From Heterobasidion occidentale (taxonomy: Eukaryota; Basidiomycota; Agaricomycetes; Russulales; Bondarzewiaceae): 64,000 bases of DNA. Made by a program: the position numbers and the translations under genes. This document shows, piece after piece, positions 1-13,800 of the stretch; positions within the stretch are counted from its first letter, which is position 1, and the number at the start of each line of letters is the position of its first letter. The notes under the pieces are model-generated. The model did no database searches and was not told the DNA's origin. It saw nothing but the letters and a program-made list of their open reading frames with translations. The stretch covers positions 186,001 through 250,000 of the forward strand of contig JBCAQO010000012.1 in the NCBI GenBank assembly GCA_039111635.1. The letters are read 5' to 3'.

Positions 1-3310
<3,310 letters not shown>

Positions 3311-4055
3311 CGTTCGTGAATTAGATAACAAACAACAACGGGTATGGGTGTAGTGGTTATCTTTAGTGACGGAGACTCAGGTAGATGTGTTGGCGGAAAG
3401 TAGGTTAGTGTCGAGTGGCGCGTCGATCGTATCGTTTAAATCTGATGCTGAGACCTTCACAAGACCCTACAAGACCTCGCGAGCGTTAAGAGTGGAAGAT
3501 TGACAAATCCCAGCCCAGCGTCTCTCCTAGGCCCATCATTGCACCAGATTGCACCTGAGCGTCCTCAGCTCAGTCGTACTGCCCGGCGCAACGGCCGAGA
3601 TGGTCTTCAGGACGATCCGATAGCGACTCCAGCTGCGAATTTCATCGATGCGATATACATGAGCCGCGATTTTGACCTGCTCCCGCATCACGCTCTCGAG
3701 CGTCCGGGGTGCGTGAGACTCTTGTCCCGTCCCCAGCATTGCCTAGAAGCTATCTCACAGCGAGAACCGATAAGTGAATCATGCGACATTTCCATCAGCA
3801 GGTCTGATGCGCTTCGCGTAAGTGGTGCGTTTCCTGATCCGTGAGCAATCCTGAATATCGGCATTAGCACCCAAAGTTTGAAGAGGCTGTCACTCACGCT
3901 ATCTACGCCACAAAGGCAGAGAAGACATGCCATTGCTCGCGTGCGTTGGGTGACTCTTGCGAGAGAACATAGATATTGTCGTCGGTGCTTGTCTCAGTCG
4001 ATTGAATCGGTAGGCGGAGACAGGACTCGGTGGCGTCCGTCGGAACAGGCAGCAC
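3311..4055. other. 5' flank of GMC gene copy 1
   Basis: This is 745 bases upstream of the GMC start codon, duplicated at 46329-47073. It would hold the GMC promoter. A minus-strand open stretch of 67 codons (3536-3739) looks mildly protein-like, but it has no recognisable motif or convincing gene structure. I see no clear TATA box and no RNA gene. Confidence 0.5.
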
Positions 4056-4155
4056 NNNNNNNNNNNNNNNNNNNNNNNNNNNNNNNNNNNNNNNNNNNNN
4101 NNNNNNNNNNNNNNNNNNNNNNNNNNNNNNNNNNNNNNNNNNNNNNNNNNNNNNN
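4056..4155. other. Assembly gap of 100 N
   Basis: Exactly 100 N bases, the usual placeholder for a gap of unknown size. The left side is the end of duplicated copy 1. The right side does not resemble the sequence that follows copy 2 at 47073, so the two sides are joined by scaffolding only. Confidence 0.99.
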
Positions 4156-4368
4156 ACGAGAAACAGCACTAATGAACCCAAGGTAGTGCCGTTCGAAGCA
4201 AGGATGTGTGGCTGATATTAATGATTACTAGGTATAGGCTTCTCCACACCAAACTTCATGTCTTCAGACTGGAGTTATGTCCTCCGCAAGGTTATCCCAA
4301 CTTGACATCGTGCCGACAACAAACATTGCCTCATGCCAACTCCCATCGTGCTTCACAACCTAGCTTGC

Positions 4369-4376
4369 TATATAAA
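4369..4376 (+). promoter_or_regulatory. TATA box upstream of FAD-monooxygenase remnant
   Basis: TATATAAA lies about 130 bases upstream of the remnant's likely start. It is followed by a pyrimidine-rich stretch (4385-4440) typical of fungal core promoters. The position fits a transcript starting near 4400-4410. Confidence 0.5.
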
Positions 4377-4503
4377 GCACAGATTCTCTTTGTTTCCCCT
4401 ACATCTTCCACAGCTCTCTGCTGTCTCTCTGTTATTTTACACGCCTTCACTGGATAATATAAGATATCTCAAGCTCAATCGCAACTGTTGAACAAAAGTC
4501 TCT

Positions 4504-4708
4504 ATGAGCTTGGATTTGCTCAGACGTTCCCAAGGACTCATCTGGAATTAGCATCATCATCGTTGGCTACGGCTTTGCTAGCCTGGTTTGTGCTATTGAG
4601 TCTTTCAGGAAGGGCCATTTGGTTGTCATACTTGAGAAGGATCTGGAACATAGACAGCTCAGTACACCATCATTCAACCTTTTTCTAGATTCAAAGTCTA
4701 AGCACTGA
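4504..4708 (+). pseudogene. FAD-dependent monooxygenase, N-terminal remnant
   Basis: The frame around 4540-4640 reads [20 protein letters not shown] followed by [11 protein letters not shown]. This is the beta-alpha-beta FAD-binding start of salicylate-hydroxylase-type flavin monooxygenases, where GxGxxG is usual; here the motif is GYGFAS, so its last glycine is serine. The frame has no start codon of its own. The nearest ATG (4504) is in another frame and hits a stop at the motif, so one small indel separates start and domain. The frame ends at 4706-4708 and I find no downstream monooxygenase domains before the LTR at 5139. It is a broken gene or fragment, with its promoter apparently still recognisable. 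Confidence 0.55.
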
Positions 4709-5138
4709 CATTTTTTTCTCCAGGCGATGTGCATTATACCACGGCCTTGATTGCCATGATCAGCTTTGATATCACTACTGACTCCTCACCTGTTGTTGTA
4801 GATCATCGCGCTTGATCTGAATTTGGGCCCTTTCATTGACCGTTGGGTCTGCATGACATACATGCTTCTTCCTCCCGTTTATAGGTCTCCTCACCTCCTG
4901 ACATTGTCATCGCACTCAAATAGCCTTTGGCCATCTGCGGACATGCAGAATGTACACTTTCACAACTACAAGGGAGACTAGTTCAGAAGGGAGACTTTTC
5001 CCAAGCACTCTATGGAACGCATGTTTACGAACTGCTCGTTCGATAACCCAATAGTAACAGGTTCTTCCCTAGGTCGCACAATGGACTGAGTGGTGGGGGT
5101 GGTCTCGACTGTACAGACAATGATACAGGAAGGAATAA
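4709..5138. other. Spacer between monooxygenase remnant and LTR
   Basis: 430 bases without a convincing coding frame, RNA gene or repeat. It may contain unrecognised decayed exons of the monooxygenase. Confidence 0.4.
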
Positions 5139-5686
5139 TGTTGATTCTACCGCAGCAAGACGGTAGGGAACAAAGGTTTACACAGTAAAGACTGTGTAGG
5201 AACGAGGTGTTCGTGTCTTCCTATACGAACAGAACAAGGTTCTGTATGTGAAGATACAGAAAGAACAAGGAGAATAGACTGAAGATCCTCAGCCTATCTA
5301 TGGGCCTTATATACTGTATAGGGTCTAGGGTAAGAGTCCGTATGCTTCTCCGGGTACCCATCCCAGGAGAGCTGTGGTCGCCGTCTCTCTCAGCCGGTGC
5401 CTACTCTTGTACTTCTCCAGTCGCACCTATCCATCCTGGTGCGACGAGGTGCTTACCCATAAGCCCTAAGCCCATGGCATGTGAATGCCTATCTTACTTC
5501 TCCGCTGTACCCATGACCCTTCCCATATATCCTATACCGATGTCTTGAAGAACCATCGGTCCAGTCGGATCATAAGGACACGCCAAATACCTTGATGTAC
5601 GCTCCGTAGTGGAGCCGCCTAGCATGTGATGCTTGAACCATCAGATAGACCAGCCCCGACGGGCTCCAATTGGTCAAGTCATAACA
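5139..5686 (-). mobile_element. 3' LTR of retrotransposon D
   Basis: On the minus strand this 548-base segment starts TGTTATGACTTG and ends AGAATCAACA, giving TG...CA termini with matching TGTT/AACA ends. A TATATAAGG promoter box lies at about 5303-5316 on the minus strand. Directly inside the element (5687-5697) is a purine run on the minus strand (AAAGGGGGTAA), the expected polypurine tract next to a 3' LTR. Together these define the strand and show that the body of the element extends to higher coordinates. I did not find the matching 5' LTR; the element is cut at 8870 by element C. Confidence 0.75.
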
Positions 5687-6513
5687 TTACCCCCTTTCTA
5701 GGTCCCAACTCCTGAGGGGACTACTCGCCTCCGCGAGCCTCATCGTCTTTCCGTCAGCAATTTGTTTCTTGACCCATGAGACCAGATGCGACTTCTGGTA
5801 TGACTTCGTTTTCTGGGGTGAAGCTTGACTTACGTCGCTGGATCACCTAGGAGTTTTCCGTCTCCGTTGACTTCATTTGATATGGATACCTAGCAATATC
5901 GCCACAATATTGCGTCTTCTCCGATGTTTTCCTTCATTGGATGTTTTGATGCGAGGCAGTTCCTTGAGTCAAAGGCAACCCTCGAAGCAGGACTCCCTGC
6001 TTGTGTTTGGTAAGCCAGTGCCAGCTCTGGCTGTGTCAAAGAAGGTGCTGATGCGAATGATTTAATGGATGAGTTAGAAACTCGTCTGTGGATGGGTGTG
6101 TGTGTTGTTCTTCTTCAGAAATGCCGAAGGCCATGTTTCAGTGTTTCCAGGATAGATCTTCATCTCCGTGATCTCCGGTATCGAGGGGACTCCAGGTGTG
6201 TGGGTTGATTCTTTACTAAGGCTTAGGCCCACCAACCTATCAAGAATAGACATTCTTGACTTTTTTGAGTCCGGCAAGACCCCTTTGAAGATCCCTAACT
6301 CTGTCAGCCCCATACGGTGGCCCGTCCTGGTTAGAGATTGGTGTTTGTCCAGAGTTTGTTTGTCACATGGGAGCGAGCATGCAGCCACGCTCCACGTATC
6401 AAACACGAGGTAAGGATTTTGAAGAATAGACTTTGAACCCCATGGTTTCTTGAGTAAACCATGGTATCCACCTTGATGGTAATTATTTGGGGTCAGCGTA
6501 AGGTATGTCCTGG

Positions 6514-8094
6514 TAGTTTAACGTCGTGCCGGACGTCCGTAGTTTTGCGTCTTTGCGGACGTCCTCTAGTTTATCCTTAAGTCTTCGCGGACTGAGGCTA
6601 GTTTATACATAAGTCGTTGCGGACTGCCCTGCTAGTTTACACCAAGGTCGTTGCGGACCTATCCATCTTCCAAAGTAGGAGTACCTGTAAACAATGGAAG
6701 ACCTTTTCTGCGCGCCGGAACATTCATCGGTGATGCGCATAGAGCCCTAGACCAAGTACAGCCGTCTTGACAGGGTTCCCATTGAGGCAAGATGGTGACG
6801 GTTTATACTATATCAACCGGATAACTTATAGAGTTGCCAGAATAGACTTGAGAGCCTATTTTGACACAACTCACATGGCCCTGTGAATGAAGGGCTGCTC
6901 AGTTTATCGTCATGAAGGACGGCAACTAGTTTATAGTCATTGCGGACGTCCGCTATTGCCTGGCTTGAACCTCCCGGGCCTCGATAGATTTATTCCTCCG
7001 GGGTGAGGGTAGTTTAAGGTCATTTTGGACTAGTTGGTGGCTAAGGTCGTAGCCATCAACCACATCTCCTATGCTGAAAGGAGCAGATAGTTTATCGTCA
7101 TTGCGGACTAGATCAACATCGTGGGGTCAACAACGATGTCGATCGACATCTCCTATGCTGAAAGGAGTGGTAGTTTAACGTCTTTGCGGACGTTGGCCCT
7201 GTAAAGGAAAGGGCAATCCCAGTTTACCGTCATGGAGGACATTCTAAACCTGAGGCACTATCCCAGTTGCCTCTTGACTGGCCCTTGAAGCGGAATCCTT
7301 GCTTCGGACTTCAAGGGTAGAATGGGCACACCATGGCGTAGTCATGGTCCTGTCGGATGGCTGACAACCCGCTCCATGTCCCCAAACCCCTCGCACGGAA
7401 TTGAACCGTGTCAACCCCATATTCTTTTACTGTAAGGCGTATGGAATATGGAAGCGCCTTGACCTAGTTGGCAGGGTTCTGCAATGGTGGAGGCCCTCCC
7501 TTCCACCATCTGCCAGAATGCAACCACGCTCCGATGGTCCTTGGTAGCTTTAACGTTGTTCCGGACGGTAACTAGTTTATAGTCATTGCAGACCAAGCCT
7601 TCCGTAGTTTTACATCGTTGCAGATGTATTTTGTCCTTTTTGGCTACTTAGTGGAGTGCGGCCACTAGGCACCAGCATCGCAGATAGGGCCCCCTAATGC
7701 GGAAACGACCCTGTAAAACTGGAGATCCAAAGTGGGACGTCCAAGACACCTGTCAGACCTTGACAGCGAGGTAGGTCCACCGTTCCCCAACGGTGAACAT
7801 GCAACACGATTTCCCACCAATATTCTTGCATCATCATAGCTTCTTGGTCGCACCACACAATCGAGGAGCCGGCATATCAGTACCAGTTATTTGTTGAATC
7901 CAAGGACCTCCTAATGCGGAAAGGGTCCTGTAAAACTGGGGATCCAAGCGGGACGCCCGATTCGCTTGTCAGAATACCTCTTGACAACGAGAGTGTTAGA
8001 TGCTTGTCCTTCCAGACTGGAGGGTTGAAACGCGCATGGCCAGGTACTTCCCCTGCCTTCTTATCTTTTCACAGTTTAACGTCATGCAGGACGT
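6514..8094. repeat. Array of about 15 degenerate AGTTTA..GTC..GCGGAC boxes
   Basis: Irregularly spaced copies of a ~20-base box occur across 1.6 kb. On the plus strand the consensus is TAGTTTA, a 2-6 base spacer, then GTCNTTGCGGAC. I count about fifteen copies, the first at 6514 and the last at about 8072. Several copies directly follow short inverted repeats, for example CTCCT/AGGAG at 7066-7083 and 7150-7167, and GCCCT/AGGGC at 6878-6895 and 7196-7214. On the minus strand the box can be read as a heptapeptide-like VRxDxKL, but spacer lengths and frames vary and stops intervene, so a coding role is doubtful. Confidence 0.75.
7686..7990. repeat. Imperfect direct repeat within element D
   Basis: Two ~85-base blocks, about 7686-7775 and 7905-7990, share the order CCTAATGCGGAAA, CCTGTAAAACTGG, GATCCAA, GGGACG and CTTGTCAGA/CCTGTCAGA followed by TTGACA. 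They are diverged tandem-like copies lying inside the box array and may be larger versions of the hairpin-plus-box unit. Confidence 0.6.
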
Positions 8095-8191
8095 ACCTTC
8101 GGCATCCTGTGCGTGAAACCAGTACCTGTGGTGCGGAGGGTCCTTTCCTCTCCGCTACCTTCTGAGACAAGGGGTTCCTTAACTCCCTTGT

Positions 8192-8869
8192 CTAATATCC
8201 TCCACCAATGTCCCCGAAATCTCCGTACCCCTCGTCGGGTCGGTAATATGGGTCGGCGTCATCGTAATTCCCATTATCGACCTCATTCCATGCGTCTAAT
8301 TCCGCTCGAGTCCAGGCAGCAGTTCGCTGAGCTGGTCGCTGGCGGACTTGAGTTCGTCTGCCAAAGTGAGGATGCGCTCCCTCAGTTCGATTATCTTGAG
8401 GATGGTTTGGAGCCGGCGAATCTCTTGGTCAAGTTCTTCTAAGACTGTCTCGGCCAGATTCGGGTGCTGCTCTTGTCCTTGGGTTCCCTCGTCTCTCGTT
8501 CCTCCTGTACCTTGGAGGATGCTCCTCATTGCTGCCTCCGGCGTCCTGCCCGGTGGATTGTCCTGTCGATACGGGAGAAAGGGTCTCTCGATCTCGTCGT
8601 GCCTGTCGCTGTACCGTAGTCCAGACATATTCTGTCTGGACAGCTGCGTCTCGACTGGTTGGCGCTGGCATGGTTCTGCTGGCTTCGTCGTTCTCTGGTT
8701 GGACACGGAATGGGTCAATCCGAACGGGCTGGGGGTGAGGAGAGAGTACTGGATCTGCGCTCAAGATGAGGGCAGGTAAGAGCTCCAGGTTGATGAAGGA
8801 GGAGAACTCGTCGAGATGGATGAGTAGGGCGTACACCCCATTATTTCCTCTGGCATACCAGGAGGCCAC
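8192..8869 (-). pseudogene. Post-pol ORF of element D, frame-broken
   Basis: Three minus-strand reading segments follow one another: one from 8869 leftwards beginning ASWYARGNNGVYALLIHL, one through about 8500-8300 with a coiled-coil-like stretch (LEELDQEIRRLQTILKIIEL), and a final acidic, Tyr/Gly-rich tail ending DFGDIGGGY with a stop at 8192-8194. Each join needs a one-base shift. The position, between pol and a polypurine tract, is the same as that of the zinc-knuckle ORF3 of element A. A weak resemblance exists between the YARGNNGVYALLIHLDEF segment and the TGLNGARLEIEEY segment of A's ORF3, but no zinc knuckle is seen here. Function unknown. Confidence 0.45.
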
Positions 8870-9683
8870 TGTTAAGAGCCGCCTCATAACACATGATATA
8901 TGATCACCTGATCATATGACATGCGGTCTATGACCAACGGATATGACCTATACCCGGTGACCGACCCCTTGACTTCACCAACAGACATTGAGTTATCTTA
9001 TCTTATCTTTCGTTCCTGGATTAACGATCAGTTACATCACTGACATCATTGATTGCATCATGCTTCTCTGATTGCATCATAGATTACATCATTTCGATCG
9101 TTGATCGTTTGCTTCTATTTACCTCGGTACCTTAAGAAGCACGGACCTTCTGTAGATCTTGCCCTAAAGCAGATCGCGTATATATAGAACGAGCCAGAGA
9201 CCTGTCTCGCCAGCTCATTCACCTTTGTTACTCCCCACCTGTTCTTACTCTTGACCTTTGGTACTAGCCATACCTCTGCTACATCATAGTCTTTGCCACT
9301 AGGCCAGATTATCGATTGTCAATAGAACATCTGCTTGAGCATCGGTTTGACTTGCCCTGCGCTTCTCTCTATCATCATCCTCAACCACTCAGTCGTCATC
9401 TCAATACTGGCTGAGTTCTATACAGGACTAGCAGTATTCTATCTCGACTTTAGTGGGCAGCATATCTACTGTCATCCAGGACCGCATCAGGTTGTACCCT
9501 CACATCTGTGGGAAAACCTTTGTGCTTTCTTGGAGACACGATACCATCACGAATCCCTCGTGCATTCCGAATTGCGCATACAGTTAGCCGCTGGTGCTTT
9601 CATTGGACGCACTTAGATTTGGCACGTCCCTCAGTGACTCAGGAGCCTCCTGGCACATCACGTGCGAAGACCAGGTCTTAACA
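8870..9683 (+). mobile_element. 5' LTR of element C
   Basis: The segment starts TGTTAAGAGCC and ends GGTCTTAACA. It is a diverged relative of the LTRs of elements A and B: both start with a TGTTA palindrome, share a GATCGTTGA...CGGTACCT..AGAAG.GCACGGACC block (here about 9100-9150) and are followed by the same CTTGAACGAGCTC sequence. A TATATA box lies at 9180-9185, with AGCTCATTCA about 30 bases downstream (9212-9221). No matching 3' LTR for this subfamily is present, and the right part of C is missing. Confidence 0.8.
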
Positions 9684-9696
9684 CTTGAACGAGCTC
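9684..9696 (+). promoter_or_regulatory. Primer-binding site of element C
   Basis: CTTGAACGAGCTC follows the LTR directly and is identical to the site next to the 5' LTR of element A. It does not start with TGG, so it does not fit the 3' CCA end of a tRNA. Ten bases (TGAACGAGCT) are complementary, with one mismatch, to AGCTCATTCA in the LTR about 30 bases after the TATA box. This fits self-priming as in Tf1-type elements. Confidence 0.55.
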
Positions 9697-9994
9697 ACCT
9701 GCCCCTGCCTCACTCTGGACGGACTACCCTCCCCAAACACCGAGATTGTCGGCGTCATCACCTTCCATCTACACGAAGGCGATTTGCGCCGAACACATAC
9801 CCTCTCCATCACCCTTGTAGCAGAACCACCCGAGGTCATTAGCAGTGCGCTTAACCAAATCACCGACAGTTTGTTCAGACCGCTACTCCACCAACCCCCA
9901 TACCGATACCGACTTGAAAGAGACGGATTCGTTACGTTCCCCATCTCTATCAGGATCACACCCCACTACTCCAACCTTCGCCCAGCCAGCGAAG

Positions 9995-11229
9995 ATGAGT
10001 ACCGCCAAGACCCCGGAACCGGAACCCCCGGACAAAGTCTTTCAGCTGCCCGGCGTACCAGACCGACTACTACAAGTCACCCAGGGAAACAGAAATTGGG
10101 TCCAGTATATGCAGATGTTCGGGGCGATCGCCCTCCTAGCCAGAGCGGACGATCGACTCAAGAAGAAACACTACCTGAGAGGACTCAAGAAAGAACTCGC
10201 CGTGCGAGTCCTTCAGGACGGAGTACCAGATCGTTTTGAAGATCTAATAACTCAAACAGGGAAGCACGCGGAGTCAATGGAAGAAGAAGCTTTTCAAGAA
10301 GCCTACAGACCAATCCTATCGCCATACCAAGGAAGGAAAAGGAAGCGCGAAGGTACTGACAACGACATTTGTTTTAGTTGCAGTGAACCGGGACACTGGG
10401 CAAGGGACTGCCCAAACCAAAGGAACAAGAAGCCGAAGAAGACCCTATGGGAAAGGATGCAAGGGACCCCAGAGCGGAACCGATACCAGGAAAAGAAGCT
10501 CACGGAAGCTTCGGAGATCCAGCGTCTCTTGGAACAGATCCCGGATAGACGCCAGCCAACGCCTATTCCGACAAGCAATCGGTTCTCGCCGATCGCACAC
10601 TTGTGCGAAGAAGTCGAAGTCAGAGAAGATCCCGAACCAGCCATCTCGATCTCTTTGATCTCCCAGATTGTAAAAACGGGTGCACCATCACTTCGAATCG
10701 AAGTAGACCTCATAGAAGCCAACAGGACGGCAAGGACCTCCGCATTAATTGATAGCGGAGCAACCGGCAATTTTATTAATCGCCGGTTTGTAGAAGAACA
10801 TCGAGTTGCGACTATCCCCACTCGACCCATCCCCATAACCCATGTGGGAGGAGAACAATTAGGAAAGCCCATTACTGCACGGCAAATCTAGGTGTCCGCA
10901 TTCACGGAGAAAATCACGGGACACATCAGGAACGGACCTCATTATTTGTCTCGGACATAGGAAAAGAGGACGTTATTTTAGGAACCGACTGGTTGTTGAA
11001 GCACAACCCAGAAGTCGACTGGCATGCCTACGGGCTGCACCTCACGAGATGCCCACCCTCCTGTCTAATACAAGGAGGGCCGGTCAAGGCCAAAAGAGCC
11101 TTCAAGAAGAAAACAATATTCCCCACTCTCGAGGAGAACAGGATAGAGGCCGAGAGCTATCAGCACCGGGACTACAGTGTCCCATCACAGAAGGCGGGAA
11201 TACCTAGGAAAGGCCGGAAAGTGGGAAAC
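9995..11229 (+). pseudogene. Element C gag and protease, truncated
   Basis: From the ATG at 9995 the frame encodes a Ty3/gypsy Gag: a capsid-like helical region, a CCHC zinc knuckle (CFSCSEPGHWARDC, near 10370-10411) and then the retroviral-type aspartic protease active site (DSGATGNFIN, near 10750-10780). The frame stops at 10889-10891. One base shift later it continues as protease C-terminal sequence (IGKEDVILGTDWLL, HNPEVDWHAYG), closely matching the protease of element A. It ends abruptly at 11229, where LTR1 of element A begins; no reverse transcriptase follows. The gag is only distantly like that of A while the protease tail is very similar, so C is a separate subfamily. Confidence 0.8.
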
Positions 11230-12062
11230 TGTTAGGTCGGAGACCTATCACGTGCACCGATGCACGAAGGGGTCCCTAGGCTAAACCTCCACTGGTTCGT
11301 ATAGTCGTAGACTCCAATGGATGAAGACGATGGATCGTCTTTGGGCTCTTTCGAGGAACTCGGGGTCGCTGTCGGCTTTGTTCTCGAAGAGATTGAGAAG
11401 GTGATCTTCGAGGTCTTCTCGATGATGAGGGAACCGGATGATCTTCTCCTGTCCAACAGATGACACGAGGGGGTGTCCAACTGAGAACGCGGAAGGCAGC
11501 TAACCCGGTGTAGAAGCGGATAAGTAGAGGGAGGGGAGGGAAGGGAGACGAGTCCAGTGCTTCGTCAGACCGTGCAAAGAGTTTCTCAGATCTGACAGAG
11601 ATCACGAAGCGTGGGCTAGGAAGGTAGCCAGACGCCGGGTGCAGTGCAGAGATCGAGTGTATTACAGGTGAACGAGCTGAGCTTCTTAGAAGCTCATCTC
11701 GGCTATTTACGTACAGAAGTGTCTAGGGCAGGATCCAGATCTGGTCCGTGCGCTTCTCAGGTACCGAAGTCAACGATCGAGATCCGTAAGCTAGAATGCC
11801 TCATCGACCTGCCATGTAACCAAATATAGTAATCCGAATCACTAATGTCCATCCACATCTTCGATCGATCAAGAACCAGGAACGGGGGTCAGGAACCAAT
11901 GTCTGTCCACATCAAGAATCAGGAACAAGAGATCAGTGTTCATGCGTTAGCATGTAAATGGTAAGGAGTCATGAAAAGCGGTCCGAGTCTGTAACAAGTC
12001 CGAAGCACTTGACCAGCCCATCCATTCACGTGCGAAGCACGTGTTAGGACGCGGTCCTAACA
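11230..12062 (-). mobile_element. LTR1, 3' LTR of element A
   Basis: 833 bases with TGTTAGG...CCTAACA termini. On the minus strand it opens with a palindrome (arms TGTTAGGAC and GTCCTAACA around a 3-base centre, 12042-12062), followed by two CACGTG palindromes. The sequence complementary to the primer-binding site is at 11669-11678. It is bordered on the inside by the polypurine tract at 12063-12076. Confidence 0.93.
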
Positions 12063-12076
12063 CTACCCCCTCTCTA
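12063..12076 (-). promoter_or_regulatory. Polypurine tract of element A
   Basis: On the minus strand AGAGAGGGGGTAG directly precedes the 3' LTR. An identical tract precedes LTR3 of element B at 24020-24033. It is the expected plus-strand primer site for reverse transcription. Confidence 0.8.
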
Positions 12077-13748
12077 TACAAGTCTTCGGCGCTTGGCGGG
12101 TGCACCGATGGTAGGAGCGGGTCTCCTCAGGTGAACTTCGTCGAAGGTGGGGATGTTCCGAGCGGGGTATCCAGTCCAGTTCGCGGTGTCGATCAAGTGA
12201 TCCAACGCCTGCTTGTGGTATCCGTATTCTTCAGCCGTCCTATCCATCTGCAGACGAAGGCGCCGGGACTGCATGCGATGCCTATCGTAGTCTTGAAGAA
12301 AGCCGCGCGCCGTAACGTCCGTTCTCTGGCGAATGCCCGTGATTGGACATCCCACGACGAGATGGCCGGCGCGTCCACATTCCCAGCAGGTACGAGTAGC
12401 GGGGTCGGTGGGTGGAGAAGGCGGGAGAGCAGGAGGGTTAGGCCAAACGTTTTCTGAGTCCATGGCGTCGGCAGGCCATCCCTCTTCAGTTGCGACAGGA
12501 ATGTCCGGCGACTGGGGGGAGGTTTCGTTGACAATGATAGGATGGGTGAGGTCGTCGCCGAGTAAGGGGGGGGATGGGGACACAGCAGGGGGTGATGGGG
12601 GTGGTACCGGTAACGGCTGAAGTACCTGGCGATCCCGGACGACTTGTTCGGGGTCGTAAGGGGGACTGGTGGGCCGCATGGATTCCGTGGTTTCTTCCGT
12701 CGGCGGGTCGAAAGAGTCGGGCAACCGGGAGGACTGGTTCCGTGATTGCCGGAGGATCGACAACCATGGGTTCTTCGACGTCGACCTGGTGAAAACCGTG
12801 TTCTTGGATATCCGGCTTGGTCATAACCCAGGGCCTGACGTTATCTTCCGGGACACTTCCGCTTGACCAGTAGCTTGCGACGGGGTGAACTCCGCGACTG
12901 TTCAGGGGGAAGGAGTGAGTCGGCAAGAGTCCCTTAGGAACGTACTCCTCTATCTCTAGACGCGCCCCATTAAGTCCTGTAAAATAGAACCAACGGATTG
13001 TGTTCTCCTTGTACCTGATCCGAGCCAGAGTTTCGAGCCAAGCCACGACGGTGTGCGTCTGGAGGAGGACGGAACTGCTGCCGAAGATGCCTCCTAGCCG
13101 GAAGTTAATCATGTCGTTGCGGATGGCGGGGAGATTGATCAGCCCTTTCATGCGGTAGGAGGTGACGGTGATGTTGGCGAGGAGGATAGCTTGGGTTTGA
13201 TTGAGCGGTCCAGAGAATACTTGATAACATTGGGCCCAAACCGCTTGCTGTAAATAAAACAGGAAGGCACGAGGGTTCTTCAAGCCGGGCTGGTTTAGAA
13301 TGATGGGGGCCTCGTCCTCAGCGAGCGTGAGGTGGTAGACACTGTTATCGGTCCTCAGGTCTTGGTAGAGGCGGAGGTCGTGAAGGGGGTTGGGTAGGGC
13401 GCGGATGCGGATACGAGGGTTTTCGTTGTGCACGGCGAAAGCCAACGATGGGACGACGATGTGGGGGTTCGGCATTTCAGCCGGGAAACGGGGAATGACG
13501 AATTCGGTGAGGGGGTCGGCGACATGGACGCCTTCCGAGGGGATGTAATCCTCGCTGTCGTAGTCCGAGTCCGTGTCGTCAACGAGCGTGGGGGTGGTAG
13601 TGGGAGGGGTGACGGTGCGGAGGATGAAGGGGTTGGGGGACGGGGTGTTGGAAGCGTGAGGGGAGGTGGTAGCGGAAGTCATTCTGATGTTACTAAGAAT
13701 ATAGCGGGGGGAGTGAGCTAAGAAGAGGTGCGCAGGGGCAAGTGACAT
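12074..13748 (-). pseudogene. ORF3 of element A: post-pol zinc-knuckle protein
   Basis: This extra ORF lies between pol and the 3' LTR. It starts at the ATG at 13748, or possibly at the in-frame ATG near 13680. It encodes about 550 residues: a Ser/Thr/Pro-rich acidic N-terminus, a folded-looking central region (VIPRFPAEMPNPHIVVPSLA, FLFYLQQAVW, RIRYKENTIRWFYFTGLNGA), a Pro-rich linker and a CCHC zinc knuckle (CWECGRAGHLVVGC) followed by an Arg-rich tail ending KRRRLV. One frame break lies near 12705. Element B carries the same ORF with breaks at other places, so an intact ancestral frame is implied. It is not a known env protein: no signal peptide or fusion-protein features are visible. Nucleic-acid binding is likely from the knuckle; the role is unknown. 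Confidence 0.8.
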
Positions 13749-13800
13749 TCAATGGTAGCTGGGATGCTGAGGAACGTCTTTGTCCGATGTAGGGTGTCTT

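Larger units (their letters stand above)
5687..8869 (-). mobile_element. Internal region of LTR retrotransposon D, truncated
   Basis: This sequence lies between the polypurine tract of LTR D and the start of the LTR of element C. Read on the minus strand it contains the end of one ORF (8192-8869) and then about 2.5 kb of mostly non-coding sequence holding the box-plus-hairpin repeats. No reverse transcriptase, integrase or gag motif is present, so this is the post-pol part of an element whose 5' part is missing. The junction at 8869/8870 is sharp, consistent with C having inserted into D. Confidence 0.6.

Noticed and set aside
9685..10239. Plus-strand 184-codon frame overlapping gag of element C as a separate gene
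   Set aside because: It starts without ATG in the primer-binding site and then runs out of frame through gag; kept only as an observation about the pre-gag region.
11276..11605. Minus-strand ORFs within the LTRs, also at 20847-21170 and 24490-24816
   Set aside because: Repeated because the LTRs are repeated; they are interrupted by the single-base differences between LTR copies and have no known domain.
13428..13721. Plus-strand Gly/Asp-rich frames opposite ORF3 of element A, and 12333-12620
   Set aside because: Antisense shadows of the Pro/Ser/Thr-rich ORF3; the equivalent frames in element B are broken.
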